Assembly: GCF_000717875.1 (NCBI RefSeq)
Contig: NZ_JOCT01000015.1
Coordinates: 62,001-126,000 of the forward strand
Direction: 5' to 3'
DNA: 64,000 nt
Source: Streptomyces sp. NRRL S-455
GTDB taxonomy: Bacteria > Actinomycetota > Actinomycetes > Streptomycetales > Streptomycetaceae
Shown here: positions 46,619 to 55,712 of the stretch, piece after piece
Position numbering within the stretch: position 1 is the first letter of the stretch
How the letters are laid out: each line of letters opens with the position of its first letter
The notes under the pieces: generated by a model
The model's input: the letters and a program-made list of their open reading frames with translations, nothing else
Told to the model about the DNA's origin: nothing
Databases searched by the model: none
Program-made: the position numbers and the translations under genes

Positions 46619-48367
46619 GTGACCAGTACCGCGTCCTCGACGGACACCCGGCAGGGCCAGGCGACGCACGAGCGGCGGCCGCCCTGGCAGCAGCGGCTGC
46701 GCCGCTTCGGCTACCAGGGGCAGCCCAGAAGCGACGCCGGTGACGTGCGTGCCCGCCTGGTGCCGCCGTACACCGAGCCCGGCCCGCGCCTGTGGGCGGC
46801 GCTCGGCATCCCGCACACGCTCGCGGCGCGGCTGGTGCGCTGGTCGGGCTGGATCGGCCCGCTGCTGGTCACGCTGCTGGCGGGCGTCCTGCGGTTCTGG
46901 AACCTGGGCAACCCGAAGGCGGTGATATTCGACGAGACGTACTACGCGAAGGACGCGTGGGCGCTCGTCCACCGCGGTTTCGAAGTCAACTGGGACAAGA
47001 AGGCCAACGATCTGGTCCTCTCGTCCGGCGGGGACGTCCCCATCCCGGCGGAAGCGGCGTACGTCGTGCACCCGCCGGTCGGCAAGTACGTCATCGGGCT
47101 CGGCGAGCTGCTGTTCGGCTTCGATCCGTTCGGCTGGCGGTTCATGACGGCGCTGCTCGGCACGCTCTCCGTGCTGCTGCTGTGCCGGATCGGCCGGCGG
47201 CTGTTCCGCTCCACCTTCCTGGGCTGTCTTGCGGGCGCGCTGATGGCGGTGGACGGCCTGCACTTCGTCATGAGCCGCACGGCGCTGCTCGACGGCGTGC
47301 TGATGTTCTTCGTGCTGGCCGCGTTCGGCTGTCTGCTGATCGACCGGGACAGGACCCGGGGGATACTCGCCGCGGCGCTCCCGGTGGACGCGGACGGCCG
47401 GGTCCGTCCCGACCGGCACATCGCCGAGACGGCCCGTCTGGGCCTGCGCCCCTGGCGCTGGGCGGCGGGCCTGATGCTGGGTCTGGCCTTCGCCACGAAG
47501 TGGAACGGCCTCTACATCCTGGCCGCGTTCTGCCTGATGACGGTCCTGTGGGACGTCGGCTCACGCCGGGTCGCCGGTGCCCGGCACCCTTACGCGGCGG
47601 TGCTCAAGCGGGACACGGGTCTGGCGTTCCTCGCCACGGTCCCGGTCGCGATCGTCACCTACGTCCTCTCCTGGACCGGCTGGATCCTCTCCTCCACGGA
47701 CGGCTCCGGCGGCTACTTCCGCAACTGGGCGGCGACCGCCGGCAAGGGCGGCGACTGGACCTTCCTGCCCGACTGGCTGCGCAGCCTGTGGCACTACGAG
47801 CACCAGGTGTACGAGTTCCACGTCGGCCTGTCCTCACCGCACACGTACCAGTCCAACCCGTGGAGCTGGCTGGTCCTGGGCCGCCCGGTGTCCTACTTCT
47901 ACGAGTCCCCGGCGCCCGGCCGGAAGGGCTGCCCGGCGGACGCGGGCGAGAAGTGCGCCAGCGAGGTCCTCGCCCTCGGCACGCCGCTGCTGTGGTGGGT
48001 CGCCTGCTTCGCGGTCCTCTACGTCCTGTGGCGCTGGCTGTTCCGCCGCGACTGGCGGGCGGGCGCCATCGCCTGCGGCATCGCGGCCGGCTATCTGCCC
48101 TGGTTCATGTACCAGGAGCGGACGATCTTCTTCTTCTACGCCATCGTCTTTCTGCCGTTCCTGTGCCTGGCGGTGGCGATGCTCCTCGGCGCGATCATCG
48201 GCCCGCCGCGTTCCTCCGACACCCGCCGCGTCGTGGGCGCCACGGCAGCGGGTGTCCTGGTCCTGCTGATCAGCTGGAACTTCATCTATTTCTGGCCGCT
48301 GTACACCGGTCAGGCCATCCCGATCGACGACTGGCGGGCGCGGATGTGGCTGGACACATGGGTGTGA
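46619..48367 (+). CDS. pmt: Protein O-mannosyltransferase (PMT family)
   Basis: 582 residues, GT39 family, with about 11 membrane segments. The catalytic acidic pair is in the first outer loop (AVIFDETYYAKDAWA), followed by HPPVGKYVIGLGE and, further on, FATKWNGLYILAAF; the C-terminus ends WMYQERTIFFFYAI-type and IDDWRARMW. It transfers mannose from polyprenyl phosphate mannose to secreted proteins at the outer face of the membrane. The start GTG 46619 has no Shine-Dalgarno site and TACGAT lies 7 bp upstream, consistent with a leaderless mRNA. Divergent from rsmI. Confidence 0.92.
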   Translation: MTSTASSTDTRQGQATHERRPPWQQRLRRFGYQGQPRSDAGDVRARLVPPYTEPGPRLWAALGIPHTLAARLVRWSGWIGPLLVTLLAGVLRFWNLGNPKAVIFDETYYAKDAWALVHRGFEVNWDKKANDLVLSSGGDVPIPAEAAYVVHPPVGKYVIGLGELLFGFDPFGWRFMTALLGTLSVLLLCRIGRRLFRSTFLGCLAGALMAVDGLHFVMSRTALLDGVLMFFVLAAFGCLLIDRDRTRGILAAALPVDADGRVRPDRHIAETARLGLRPWRWAAGLMLGLAFATKWNGLYILAAFCLMTVLWDVGSRRVAGARHPYAAVLKRDTGLAFLATVPVAIVTYVLSWTGWILSSTDGSGGYFRNWAATAGKGGDWTFLPDWLRSLWHYEHQVYEFHVGLSSPHTYQSNPWSWLVLGRPVSYFYESPAPGRKGCPADAGEKCASEVLALGTPLLWWVACFAVLYVLWRWLFRRDWRAGAIACGIAAGYLPWFMYQERTIFFFYAIVFLPFLCLAVAMLLGAIIGPPRSSDTRRVVGATAAGVLVLLISWNFIYFWPLYTGQAIPIDDWRARMWLDTWV

Positions 48368-48446
48368 TCTGTGTTCGGTCAAAAATCGAAACGCCCGTCC
48401 CGGTGGTAACCGCTTGCGCATAGAGTGCTCCGGGGATCGAGCTTTC

Positions 48447-48458
48447 TGAACGCGTTCA
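48447..48458. promoter_or_regulatory. Perfect palindrome TGAACGCGTTCA upstream of PBP gene
   Basis: A 12-bp perfect palindrome 38 bp before the ATG of the first PBP gene. It may be a regulator site or the tip of a leader hairpin. TAGAGT at 48421 could be a -10 element, but no matching -35 was found. Confidence 0.3.
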
Positions 48459-48495
48459 AGGGAGCGCGGAGAGCTCAACGGGGAGGGGCCGACCG

Positions 48496-50127
48496 ATGGG
48501 CAAGGGGGTCAAGGCCGCCGTCATAGGCGGCGTGTTCGCGGTGATGGTCGGCGGGGCCGGGTACGGGGCCTACAACATCGTGAGCGCGTTGAGCGGCGAC
48601 GGGGGCACGAGCGGGGTGGCCGCGGAGAAGAAGTCGGGGCCGCCCGGCGAGGACGAGGTCAAGGAGACCACGGCCAAGTTCTTCGCGGCCTGGGAGGAGG
48701 GCGCGCCCGGGAAGGCGGCGTCGTACACGAACAACGACGCGGCCGCCGACGCGCTGCTGTCCGCGTTCGCCGACGACGCGCACATCACCGACGTGAAGAT
48801 CACGCCGGGCGCGGCGAACGGAACGACCGTGCCGTACACGGTGAAGGCGAAGGTCGCCTACGGCGGGAAGTCGGAGCCGATCGGCTACAAGAGCGAGCTG
48901 ACGGTCGTGCGCGGTCTCACCACCGGTCGGGCGCTGATCGACTGGCAGCCCTCCGTCGTGCACCCCGGGCTGAAGAAGGACGACACGCTCGTCACGGAGC
49001 AGTCGGCCAGCCCTCCCATCGAGGCCGTCGGCCGCGACGGCTCGGTGCTCACGAAGGAGAAGTACCCCTCCCTCGGCCCGGTCCTGGACGCGCTGCGGGA
49101 GAAGTACGGCGAGAAGGCCGGCGGCACGCCCGGCATCGAGCTCGTCATCCGGCACACCGCGGGGAACGCCCCCGACACCCCGCTGCTGACCCTCGCCGAG
49201 GGCAAGGCGGGCAAGCTCGAGACGACCATCAGCCCGAGCGCTCAGACGGCGGCCGAGAAGGCGGTCAAGCGGTTCGCCCAGTCGTCGGTGGTGGCCGTCA
49301 AGCCGAGCACCGGCGAGGTGCTGGCCGTGGCGAACAACCGTACGGACGGCTTCAACGCGGCCTTCGAGGGCCAGGCCGCCCCCGGCTCCACCATGAAGAT
49401 CATCACCGCCGCGATGCTGATCGACAACGGCGTGACCTCGATGAACGACCCGGCGCCCTGCCCGGACACCGCCGTGTGGCAGAGCCAGACGTTCAAGAAC
49501 CTGACGGGCATGAAGCCCAACGAGAACGCCACGCTCGCCAACAGCTTCATGCGGTCCTGCAACACCGCCTTCATCAAGCTCATCGACGAGAAGCCGCTCA
49601 CGGACACCTCGCTGACCCAGGAGGCCGAGGAGCGATTCGGGCTCGGGCAGGACAACTGGAAGACCGGCGTCGTCTCCTTCGACGGCAGCGTCCCCGCCGT
49701 CGGCGGCCCGGACCGGGCGGCGGGCGCCATCGGGCAGGGCCAGGTCCAGATGAGCCCGCTGAACATGGCCTCGGTGACCGCGACCGCGATCACCGGCGCC
49801 TTCCGCCAGCCCTACCTCGTCTCGCCGGAACTGGACGACCGGCAGCTCGCCCGGGCCGAGGGCCTGAAGGCGGGCACCGCCGCCCAGCTGAAGCAGATGA
49901 TGCGGCTCACCGCCACCCAGGGCACCGCCGTGGAGGCCATGCGGGGACTCGGCGGTGACGTCGGCGCCAAGACCGGGTCCGCCGAGGTCGACGGCAACGC
50001 CAAGTCCAACAGCTGGTTCACCGGGTTCCGGGGCGACATCGCCGCGGCGGCCATGACCGAGGAAGGCGGGCACGGCGGCGACGCGGCCGGTCCGATTGTC
50101 GCAGCCGTGCTACGAACGGGTGGCTGA
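48496..50127 (+). CDS. Class B penicillin-binding protein (paralogue 1)
   Basis: 543 residues. An N-terminal membrane segment (AAVIGGVFAVMVGGAGYGAYNI) precedes an NTF2/MecA_N-like domain (~residues 55-150: TAKFFAAWEEGAPGKAASYTN) and the transpeptidase domain, with active-site S298-TM-K301, S354-C-N356 and K492-TG. It cross-links peptidoglycan peptides outside the membrane. GGGGAGGGG precedes ATG 48496. A paralogue with the same layout follows after 128 bp. Confidence 0.93.
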   Translation: MGKGVKAAVIGGVFAVMVGGAGYGAYNIVSALSGDGGTSGVAAEKKSGPPGEDEVKETTAKFFAAWEEGAPGKAASYTNNDAAADALLSAFADDAHITDVKITPGAANGTTVPYTVKAKVAYGGKSEPIGYKSELTVVRGLTTGRALIDWQPSVVHPGLKKDDTLVTEQSASPPIEAVGRDGSVLTKEKYPSLGPVLDALREKYGEKAGGTPGIELVIRHTAGNAPDTPLLTLAEGKAGKLETTISPSAQTAAEKAVKRFAQSSVVAVKPSTGEVLAVANNRTDGFNAAFEGQAAPGSTMKIITAAMLIDNGVTSMNDPAPCPDTAVWQSQTFKNLTGMKPNENATLANSFMRSCNTAFIKLIDEKPLTDTSLTQEAEERFGLGQDNWKTGVVSFDGSVPAVGGPDRAAGAIGQGQVQMSPLNMASVTATAITGAFRQPYLVSPELDDRQLARAEGLKAGTAAQLKQMMRLTATQGTAVEAMRGLGGDVGAKTGSAEVDGNAKSNSWFTGFRGDIAAAAMTEEGGHGGDAAGPIVAAVLRTGG

Positions 50128-50255
50128 TCTCACCCGGGCCGGAAGGGACTCTAGGGTGGTGGCCGTCGTTGGGACGGCTGGGGCCTGTACCGGGAGGCAG
50201 GAACAGGCCCTGAGGGCAACGGGGACCCTGGAGATTCGCGGAGGAAAGAACAGCA

Positions 50256-51929
50256 GTGGGCAACAGAAGGCGCGTCGCCGAGCGACGGAACACGAAGCCC
50301 GTCCTGATCGGCGGGGTGATCGCCGTGGTCGTCGTCGGCGCCGGCTTCGGCGCCTACGCGCTGACCGGCGGCGGCGCGACGGCCGACGACGGTTCCCGGG
50401 CCGCGTCCGCCGACCAGAAGCCCGAGGTGAAGACCGGGCCGCTGTCGCCGGCCGAGGTCACCACCACCGCGCGCACCTTCCTCACCGCCTGGCAGTCGGG
50501 GAAGGTCCCGCAGGCCGCCGCGGCCACCGACGACTCGGCCGCGGCGAAGCGGCTGCTCACCGGCTACACCAAGGACGCCCGCATCAAGGACGTCACCCTC
50601 ACCCCGGGCAAGCCGACGGGTGACAAGGTGCCGTTCACCGTCAAGGCCACGGTGTCGTACAAGGACACCGAGAAGCCGCTGGCGTACAACAGCGCGCTGA
50701 CCATCGTCCGCCGCACCAGCGACGGAAAGCCGCTGGTCGACTGGCACTCCGCCGTCGTCCACCCGGACCTGAAGGACGGCGACACGCTGGTCACCGGCGA
50801 GGCGGGCACGCCCCCGGTCAAGGCCCTCGACCGGGACGGCGGCGAACTGACCAAGCAGAAGTACGCCTCGCTCGGCCCGGTCCTGGACGGGCTGCGCGAG
50901 AAGTACGGCAAGGAGGCCGGCGGCAAGGCCGGCATCGAGCTCCGGGTCGTGCGCGGGAAAGCCGCCAAGGCGAAGGACCTGTCCGACAAGACCCTGCTGG
51001 AGCTGAGCGAGGGCACGCCCGGCACGGTGAAGACCACCCTCGACCCTGGCCTGCAGGCCGCCGCCGAGCAGCAGGTCGCGAAGAAGGCCCGGTCGTCGGT
51101 GGCCGTGGTGCGGGTCTCGACCGGCGAGATCCTGGCCGCCGCCAACGCCTCGCCCGGCTTCAACACCGCCCTCCAGGGCTCCCTCGCCCCCGGCTCCACG
51201 ATGAAGGTGATCACGGCGTCGATGCTGCTCGAGAAGGGCCTGGCGTCGGCGGACAAGAAGCACCCGTGCCCGAAGTACTTCACGTACGGGCACTGGAAGT
51301 TCCAGAACCTCGACAAGTTCGAGATCAAGGACGGCACCTTCAAGGCGAGCTTCGCCCGCTCCTGCAACACGGCCTTCATCAGCCAGGCGCCGAAACTCAA
51401 GGACGACGACCTGACCAAGCATGCCCAGCAGGTCTACGGCCTCGGCCTGAACAACTGGGCGATCGGGGTGCCGTCGTTCGACGGCGCGGTGCCGGTGCAG
51501 TCGGCGGCCCAGATGGGCGCCTCGCTGATCGGGCAGGGCGGGGTCCGGATGAACCCGCTGAACATGGCGTCGGTGTCGGCGACGGTCAAGTCCGGCACCT
51601 TCCACCAGCCGTACCTGGTCTCCCCGGACGTGGACGGGCGCAAGCTCGCGACGGCCTCGCGCACCATGTCGGCGGGCACCCTGTCCCAGATGCGGGAACT
51701 GATGTCGTACACGGCCGCCGCCGGCACGGCCGCCGAGGCGATGGCCGGGGTCAGCGGTGACGTCGGCGCGAAGACCGGTTCCGCCGAGGTCGACGGCCAG
51801 AAGAAGCCGAACGGCTGGTTCACGGCCTACCGCGGCGACCTGGCCGCCGCGGGCGTGGTCCAGCAGGGCGGCCACGGCGGCTCGACGGCCGGGCCGATCG
51901 TCGCGGCGCTGCTGAAGGCGGGCGGCTGA
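50256..51929 (+). CDS. Class B penicillin-binding protein (paralogue 2)
   Basis: 557 residues, same architecture as the upstream gene: membrane anchor (KPVLIGGVIAVVVVGAGFGAYAL), NTF2/MecA_N-like domain (VTTTARTFLTAWQSGKVPQAAAATDD), then the transpeptidase with S314-TM-K317, S369-C-N and K506-TG. The two align end to end and are a tandem duplication. Start is GTG 50256 with GAGGAAAG upstream. The neighbouring ssgE suggests a link to cell-wall remodelling in sporulation, but that is context only. Confidence 0.93.
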   Translation: MGNRRRVAERRNTKPVLIGGVIAVVVVGAGFGAYALTGGGATADDGSRAASADQKPEVKTGPLSPAEVTTTARTFLTAWQSGKVPQAAAATDDSAAAKRLLTGYTKDARIKDVTLTPGKPTGDKVPFTVKATVSYKDTEKPLAYNSALTIVRRTSDGKPLVDWHSAVVHPDLKDGDTLVTGEAGTPPVKALDRDGGELTKQKYASLGPVLDGLREKYGKEAGGKAGIELRVVRGKAAKAKDLSDKTLLELSEGTPGTVKTTLDPGLQAAAEQQVAKKARSSVAVVRVSTGEILAAANASPGFNTALQGSLAPGSTMKVITASMLLEKGLASADKKHPCPKYFTYGHWKFQNLDKFEIKDGTFKASFARSCNTAFISQAPKLKDDDLTKHAQQVYGLGLNNWAIGVPSFDGAVPVQSAAQMGASLIGQGGVRMNPLNMASVSATVKSGTFHQPYLVSPDVDGRKLATASRTMSAGTLSQMRELMSYTAAAGTAAEAMAGVSGDVGAKTGSAEVDGQKKPNGWFTAYRGDLAAAGVVQQGGHGGSTAGPIVAALLKAGG

Positions 51930-51931
51930 CC

Positions 51932-51949
51932 AGGGGGCTCAGGCCCCCT
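51932..51949. terminator. Compact convergent terminator
   Basis: AGGGGGC-TCAG-GCCCCCT fills the 19-bp gap between the PBP stop (51929) and the ssgE stop (51949). Confidence 0.75.
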
Positions 51950-52314
51950 CAGTGCGTCACCGGTTCCGCGGCGGCCATGTACGTCCGCCGCAGGAACCGC
52001 AGCAGTGCCTGCCGCTCGAACTGCACCACCAGCACGCCCTCCGGGGAGTGGAACTCCACGACGGCCTGCACCCGCCCGCAGGGCCACACCCGCACCTCGC
52101 CGCTGCCGGTGGGAAATCGCAGCCCCTCCTCCAGCAGCTCGCGGTCGAAGGTCCACTCGCGCGCCCCGGCCCCGGGCAGACCGATGCGCACCGAGCGGGG
52201 ATCCCGCTCGGGGTCGTACCGCAGCGTGACGGGGATCGCCTCCAGCTCGTCGACCAGCGGGACGGCAACGTCCGTGACGACGTGGGCTCGGGCGTACTGC
52301 TCGACTACGGACAT
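51949..52314 (-). CDS. ssgE: SsgA-like sporulation protein SsgE
   Basis: 121 residues, SsgA-like protein family unique to sporulating actinomycetes. It has the whirly-type beta core (VPLVDELEAIPVTLRYDPERDPRSVRIGLPG), WTFDRELLEEGLRFPTGSGEVRVWP and FHSPEGVLVVQFERQALLRFLRRTY. SsgA-like proteins steer septation and spore separation with PBPs. Assignment to SsgE rests on position beside this PBP pair, which I recall as conserved in Streptomyces. ATG 52314. Confidence 0.88.
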   Translation of the reverse strand: MSVVEQYARAHVVTDVAVPLVDELEAIPVTLRYDPERDPRSVRIGLPGAGAREWTFDRELLEEGLRFPTGSGEVRVWPCGRVQAVVEFHSPEGVLVVQFERQALLRFLRRTYMAAAEPVTH

Positions 52315-52446
52315 CGGACGGCCCCTTCACCGTGCGCCATCAGCGTGGAAACTGTGCGTCCACGCCCTCTCCAATGTCGCATATTTTCTGGATTGCGGTA
52401 TTCGGGCCGGACATATCACGGGTGAGATAAAACGAGCGACCCGCTC

Positions 52447-52476
52447 TTGCATATCGTTCGCATCAAGCCACATCAT
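52447..52476 (+). promoter_or_regulatory. Nur-like box overlapping a probable leaderless promoter of cbiM
   Basis: TTGCAT-ATCGT-TCGCAT (52447-52463) fits the spacing and TGC/GCA cores of the Streptomyces Nur box (tTGCaa-n5-ttGCAA, from memory). TTGCAT can also serve as -35 and CATCAT (52471-52476) as -10, with an 18-bp spacer, placing transcription at about GTG 52483. Confidence 0.5.
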
Positions 52477-52482
52477 CGAACG

Positions 52483-53595
52483 GTGCATGTACCTGACGGA
52501 TTCATCAACGCGCCCACCTCCGCCGCCACCGGCGTGATCGCCGCGGGCGCCGTCGCCGTGAGCCTGCGCGGCGCACGCCGCGAACTCGACGAGCGCACCG
52601 CCCCGCTGGCCGGGCTGGTGGCGGCGTTCATCTTCGCCGTGCAGATGCTGAACTTCCCCGTCGCGGCGGGGACCAGTGGCCACCTGCTCGGCGGCGCGCT
52701 CGCCGCGATACTCGTCGGACCCTTCACCGGGGTCCTGTGCGTCTCTGTCGTCCTGCTCATGCAGGGAATCCTCTTCGCGGACGGCGGCCTGACCGCGCTC
52801 GGCGTGAACATCACCAACATGGCGATCGTCACCGTGGTCGTCGCCTACGCCCTCTTCCGCGGTCTGGTGAAGCTGCTGCCGCGCACCCGCCGCTCGGTCA
52901 CCGCCGCCTCCTTCGCCGCGGCTCTGATCTCCGTCCCGGCCTCCGCCCTCGCCTTCACCCTGATGTACGCCGTCGGCGGCACCACCGACGTACCGATCGG
53001 CAAGGTCGCCACCGCCATGGTCGGCGTGCATCTACTCATCGGCATCGGCGAGGCCGTGATCACCTCACTGACCGTCGGCGCGGTCATCGCCGTACGCCCG
53101 GACCTGGTGTACGGAGCCCGCGGCCTGACACAGAAGCTCAAGCTGCGGGTGAACGGCGAACTCGTCGACGCGCCCGACGCGGAACCCGAGCCCGCCCCCG
53201 TGGCCGCCCGGGCCTCGCACCGCAAGGTCTGGGCCGCGGGCCTGGTCACCTCCCTCGTCCTGGCCGGTTTCGTCAGCTTCTACGCCTCCGCCGCCCCGGA
53301 CGGCCTGGAGAAGGTCGCCGGCGACCACGGCATCGACAAGAAGGCCGAGGAGCACGCCGTGGCCGGCTCCCCGCTCGCCGACTACGGCGTCAAGGACATC
53401 GACGACGCCCGCCTGTCCGGGGGTCTGGCGGGCGTCATCGGCGTCGGGGTCACGGTCGTCGCGGGCACCGGTGTGTTCTGGGCCGTGCGCCGCCGCCGCT
53501 CGGACGACACGTCCCCGTCGGAGACGACGAGCACCATAGGGAGCACGTCGGGCACCTCCAGCACGACCGGCACGTCGAGCACCTCGGGCGTCTGA
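52483..53595 (+). CDS. cbiM: ECF transporter substrate-binding membrane protein CbiM fused to PDGLE domain
   Basis: 370 residues. The chosen GTG gives a mature N-terminus of the type MHVPDGFI, whose His2 binds the metal in CbiM/NikM proteins. Residues to ~215 are the CbiM core (membrane segments with MLNFPVAAGTSGHLLGGALAAILVGP). After a linker follows a CbiN/NikN-like PDGLE module (FVSFYASAAPDGLEKVA, then a last membrane segment) and a Ser/Thr-rich tail. It takes up Co2+ or Ni2+ together with CbiQ and CbiO, which follow directly. No ribosome-binding site; probably leaderless. Confidence 0.9.
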   Translation: MHVPDGFINAPTSAATGVIAAGAVAVSLRGARRELDERTAPLAGLVAAFIFAVQMLNFPVAAGTSGHLLGGALAAILVGPFTGVLCVSVVLLMQGILFADGGLTALGVNITNMAIVTVVVAYALFRGLVKLLPRTRRSVTAASFAAALISVPASALAFTLMYAVGGTTDVPIGKVATAMVGVHLLIGIGEAVITSLTVGAVIAVRPDLVYGARGLTQKLKLRVNGELVDAPDAEPEPAPVAARASHRKVWAAGLVTSLVLAGFVSFYASAAPDGLEKVAGDHGIDKKAEEHAVAGSPLADYGVKDIDDARLSGGLAGVIGVGVTVVAGTGVFWAVRRRRSDDTSPSETTSTIGSTSGTSSTTGTSSTSGV

Positions 53596-53596
53596 C

Positions 53597-54358
53597 ATGG
53601 GAGCCGGGCACGCGCACAAGCTCTACCGGCACGGGCACTCACCCGTGCACGCCCTGCCGCCGCACACCAAACTCGCCGCCGTGTTCGCCTTCGTGGTGGT
53701 CGTGGTGTCGACGCCCCGCGAGGCGATGTGGGCGTTCGGGCTGTACGCGGTGCTGCTGGCGGTCGTGGCGTACGTCGCGCGCGTGCCAGCCGGGTTCCTG
53801 CTCGGACGGCTGCTGATCGAGGTGCCGTTCGTCGCGTTCGCGGTGCTGATGCCGTTCGTGGCGGAGGGCGAGCGGGTCGACGTCCTCGGCATGTCCCTGA
53901 GCGTGAACGGCCTGTGGGGCGCCTGGAACGTCCTCGCCAAGGGCACACTGGGCGTCGCGTCCTCCGTCCTGCTGGCCGCCACCACCGAACTCCGTGAGCT
54001 GCTGCTCGGCCTCCAGCGCCTGAGGCTCCCGCCCCTGCTCGTACAGATCGCGTCCTTCATGATCCGCTACGGCGACGTCATCACGGACGAGATGCGGCGC
54101 ATGCGGATCGCCCGGGAGTCGCGCGGCTTCGAGGCGAGGGGCGTGAAGCACTGGGGCGTGCTCGCCAAGTCCGCGGGCGCCCTGTTCATCCGCTCCTACG
54201 AGCGCGGCGAACGCGTGCACCTGGCCATGGTCAGCCGCGGGTACGCCGGTTCGATGCCGGTCATCGACGAGGTGACCGCGTCCCGGGCGCAGTGGTCGTA
54301 CGCCCTCGCACTCCCGGTGTCCGCGCTCGCCGTGTGTCTGCTGGGATGGACGCTGTGA
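53597..54358 (+). CDS. cbiQ: ECF transporter T component CbiQ
   Basis: 253 residues with about five membrane segments. The two cytosolic coupling motifs of T components are visible: MRIARESRGFEARG and HLAMVSRGYAGSM (Ala-Arg-Gly-type). It starts one base after the cbiM stop and its TGA overlaps a GTG of cbiO. It links the CbiM/N unit to the ATPase. Confidence 0.93.
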   Translation: MGAGHAHKLYRHGHSPVHALPPHTKLAAVFAFVVVVVSTPREAMWAFGLYAVLLAVVAYVARVPAGFLLGRLLIEVPFVAFAVLMPFVAEGERVDVLGMSLSVNGLWGAWNVLAKGTLGVASSVLLAATTELRELLLGLQRLRLPPLLVQIASFMIRYGDVITDEMRRMRIARESRGFEARGVKHWGVLAKSAGALFIRSYERGERVHLAMVSRGYAGSMPVIDEVTASRAQWSYALALPVSALAVCLLGWTL

Positions 54359-55113
54359 CTGCTTCCCTCGAGGTCTCGGGCCTCGCCTTCGCCTACCCCG
54401 ACGGGCACCAGGCCCTGTTCGGCGTCGACTTCTCCATCGCGCGCGGCGAGCGGGTCGCGCTGCTCGGGCCGAACGGCGCCGGGAAGACGACCCTCGTGCT
54501 GCACCTCAACGGCATCCTGACCGGCGGCACCGGCTCGGTGAGGGTGGCCGGGCTGCCCGTCGGAAGGCAGCACATGGCCGAGATCCGGCGCCGGGTCGGC
54601 ATCGTCTTCCAGGATCCGGACGACCAGCTCTTCATGCCGACCGTCCGGGAGGACGTGGCGTTCGGGCCGGCGGCGGCCGGACTGAAGGGGCCGGAGCTCG
54701 AGGAGCGCGTGGACCGGGCGCTGGAGCGGGTCGGCATGGCGGAGTTCAAGGACCGCCCGCCGCACCATCTCTCCTTCGGCCAGCGCCGCCGGGTGGCCGT
54801 AGCGACCGTCCTGGCGATGGAGCCGGAGATCCTCGTCCTCGACGAGCCCTCCTCCAACCTGGACCCGGCCTCCCGCCGTGAACTGGCCGACATCCTCCGC
54901 TCCCTCGACGTGACCGTGCTGATGGTCACGCACGACCTGCCCTACGCCCTGGAGCTGTGCCCGCGCTCCCTGGTCCTCAGCGAGGGCGTGATCGCCGCGG
55001 ACGGCCCGACCGGCGACCTGCTCTCGGACGAGGAGCTGATGAGCGCCCACCGACTGGAGTTGCCGTTCGGCTTTGATCCGCGTTCCGTGCCGGCCGCTCC
55101 GGCCCGTCCGTGA
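54346..55113 (+). CDS. cbiO: ECF transporter ATPase CbiO
   Basis: 255 residues. Walker A is LLGPNGAGKTT, Q-loop VFQDPDDQLF, signature LSFGQRRRVAVA and Walker B ILVLDEPSSNLD. The signature has Phe where ABC ATPases usually have Gly (LSGGQ), as seen in CbiO proteins. The start may be ATG 54346 or the GTG at 54355 that overlaps the cbiQ stop as GTGA. Its own TGA overlaps an upstream GTG of the next regulator gene. Confidence 0.93.
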   Translation: MDAVTASLEVSGLAFAYPDGHQALFGVDFSIARGERVALLGPNGAGKTTLVLHLNGILTGGTGSVRVAGLPVGRQHMAEIRRRVGIVFQDPDDQLFMPTVREDVAFGPAAAGLKGPELEERVDRALERVGMAEFKDRPPHHLSFGQRRRVAVATVLAMEPEILVLDEPSSNLDPASRRELADILRSLDVTVLMVTHDLPYALELCPRSLVLSEGVIAADGPTGDLLSDEELMSAHRLELPFGFDPRSVPAAPARP

Positions 55114-55124
55114 ACAATGGGCGC

Positions 55125-55586
55125 GTGACCGACGAGGAGACTGAGGCCTCAACTCTGCTGGACGAGCAGCTGTGCTTCGCGCTGTACGCCGCCCAGCGCG
55201 CGGTGACGTCCGCGTACCGCCCCCTCCTCGACGAGCTGGGCCTCACCTACCCCCAGTACCTGGTCCTGCTGGTCCTCTGGGAGCGGGGCGAGACCCCGGT
55301 CAAGGAGCTGGCGGCCGCGCTGCGGCTCGACTACGGCACGGTGTCGCCGCTGCTCAAGCGGCTGGAGGCGGCGGGTCTCGTACGGCGCGAGAGGTCAGCG
55401 CGGGACGAGCGGTCGGTGCTCGTGGCGCCGACCGGACGCGGGGAGGAGCTCCGGGAGCGGGCCGGGAGGGTGCCCGGCACGCTGCTCGCGGCGACCGGGC
55501 TCGACGGCGGGGAGGCCGCGCGGCTCCGCGAGGAGCTGTGGCGGCTGGCGGAGCGGGCCGAGTCGGCGGCGGAACGGGCTCGCTGA
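55125..55586 (+). CDS. ohrR: OhrR-type MarR regulator
   Basis: 153 residues. The N-terminal LLDEQLCFALYAAQRAVTSAYRPLL carries the single reactive Cys of OhrR, and the winged helix is TPVKELAAALRLDYGTVSPLLKRLEAAGLVRRERSARDERSVLV. It would sense organic hydroperoxides through that Cys and release ohr, the next gene. GTG 55125 is chosen because it gives the usual N-terminus; a GTG at 55110 overlaps the cbiO stop. Confidence 0.9.
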   Translation: MTDEETEASTLLDEQLCFALYAAQRAVTSAYRPLLDELGLTYPQYLVLLVLWERGETPVKELAAALRLDYGTVSPLLKRLEAAGLVRRERSARDERSVLVAPTGRGEELRERAGRVPGTLLAATGLDGGEAARLREELWRLAERAESAAERAR

Positions 55587-55665
55587 GCAGGCAGGGCTTG
55601 GCCGCCCTGGTGTTACCCCCGGTTGCATCCCCCTGCCTGTGAAAGGTCGGTTACCGGTCAGTACC

Positions 55666-55699
55666 TTGTGCACGATGTGTTTGTGCGCACTTGTTTCAC
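55666..55699 (+). promoter_or_regulatory. ohr operator candidate
   Basis: TTGTGCAC (55666), TTGTGCGCAC (55681) and TTGTTTCAC (55691) are spaced repeats with palindromic GTGCAC and TGCGCA cores, 14-47 bp upstream of the ohr ATG and just before its ribosome-binding site GGGGGAGGA. OhrR is the likely binder. Confidence 0.5.
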
Positions 55700-55712
55700 G
55701 GGGGAGGACCGC

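Noticed and set aside
52315..52482. Cobalamin riboswitch upstream of cbiM
   Set aside because: No B12-box-like sequence or long leader is seen; the start appears leaderless.
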